Positions 63,515 through 64,000 of a DNA stretch of 64,000 nucleotides are shown one piece after another. A program made the translations under genes and the position numbers. The notes beneath the pieces are model-generated. The model saw nothing but the letters and a program-made list of their open reading frames with translations, ran no database searches and was not told where the DNA came from. The stretch covers positions 12,132,006-12,196,005 of the forward strand of contig CM012953.1 in NCBI GenBank assembly GCA_000181795.3, written 5' to 3'. The first letter of the stretch is position 1. Every line of letters begins with the position of its first letter. Origin of the DNA: Trichinella spiralis (Eukaryota; Nematoda; Enoplea; Trichinellida; Trichinellidae).

Positions 63515-64000
63515 ACCTAGATCAATGTTCAAAAGATTAAACGAAAAACTATACATAAGAATTAGATTTTTCAGAAAATGATGCTAAAACCAACATAAAA
63601 CAACAAAACATTTTACGAGCAATTCACAGTTCAAAAGTGAAACAAAAATATGAAAAAAATGTTAACACGAAAATGTGAAAAAGTATGAAACCGTCGTCAG
63701 GCAAATCACACGGATGGATTAGTGCAATACAAATCAGAGCATGCAGCCGACATAGTAGGCAAAAAATACAGTAGTACAAGACAATCAAGGTTAAATATTT
63801 GTTTAAGTGGTTGAAGATTTCAAACATTTTTACACATTTCAATAATGAAGTACAAGCACATATTTTTAAAAATCTTGCTTTAGAAAATAAAAGTAATTTA
63901 TTTTTTCAAATTTTTATAATTATTTAAAATATTTTTTGATTATGATTTTGATCAATACTTATTTATCAAAAAAACATCTTAAATGAAATCTCAAATCTTT
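63515..64000. other. SPT6 5' flank at the window end
   Basis: AT-rich. It probably contains the SPT6 promoter and leader. Nothing else is recognisable before the window ends. Confidence 0.35.

Overview
The window is a gene-dense, AT-rich stretch of an invertebrate animal nuclear genome. Genes carry many short introns (mostly about 45-100 bases), with a few longer ones. A nematode is my best guess, possibly from the early-branching Dorylaimia (Trichinellida or Mermithida). The reasons are a two-SH2 PI3K adaptor without SH3 or BH domains (as in C. elegans AAP-1), lustrin-like secreted cysteine domains, cathepsin F-type proteases in tandem, and BEL/Pao plus Ty1/copia relics. No sequence search was possible, so the taxon is inference.

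Layout. 694-3430: PI3K regulatory subunit (+) converging on RNA polymerase subunit RPB6 (-). 3811-7381: an old BEL/Pao LTR element holding pieces of a Ty1/copia element. 7796-12072: two tandem cathepsin F-like genes (-), one with serine at the catalytic cysteine position. 14258-15815: Msx-class homeobox gene (-). 16872-20970: ICE1-like little elongation complex subunit (-), with an odd 54-bp double hairpin in an intron. 22364-24017: decayed piggyBac transposon. 26629-28494: CCDC6 homologue (+). 29380-31286: secreted dermatopontin-like/lustrin-like protein (-). 32613-34909: DNA polymerase delta subunit 2 (+). 35201-36785: TspanC8-type tetraspanin (-). 37989-41979: BRD7/BRD9 homologue with a badly eroded bromodomain (-). 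43383-47199: PWP2 (+). 48144-50214: SF3B4 (+), followed by an unexplained GC-richer island. 51269-54858: CXXC1/CFP1 (-), whose CXXC finger lacks the usual CpG-reading loop. 56495-63514: SPT6 (-).

Exon models were built by hand from splice sites, frame continuity and remembered family sequences. For RPB6, both cathepsins, Msx, ICE1, CCDC6, POLD2, BRD7/9, PWP2, SF3B4, CXXC1 and SPT6 the summed exons keep one open frame from ATG to stop. The genes are unrelated housekeeping genes rather than a single pathway, although transcription and chromatin are well represented (RPB6, ICE1, BRD7/9, CXXC1, SPT6). I found no convincing new multi-gene system. The best leads are the Cys-to-Ser cathepsin, the CXXC finger without its DNA loop, the eroded bromodomain, the secreted cysteine-rich protein, the 54-bp double hairpin and the GC-rich island after SF3B4.
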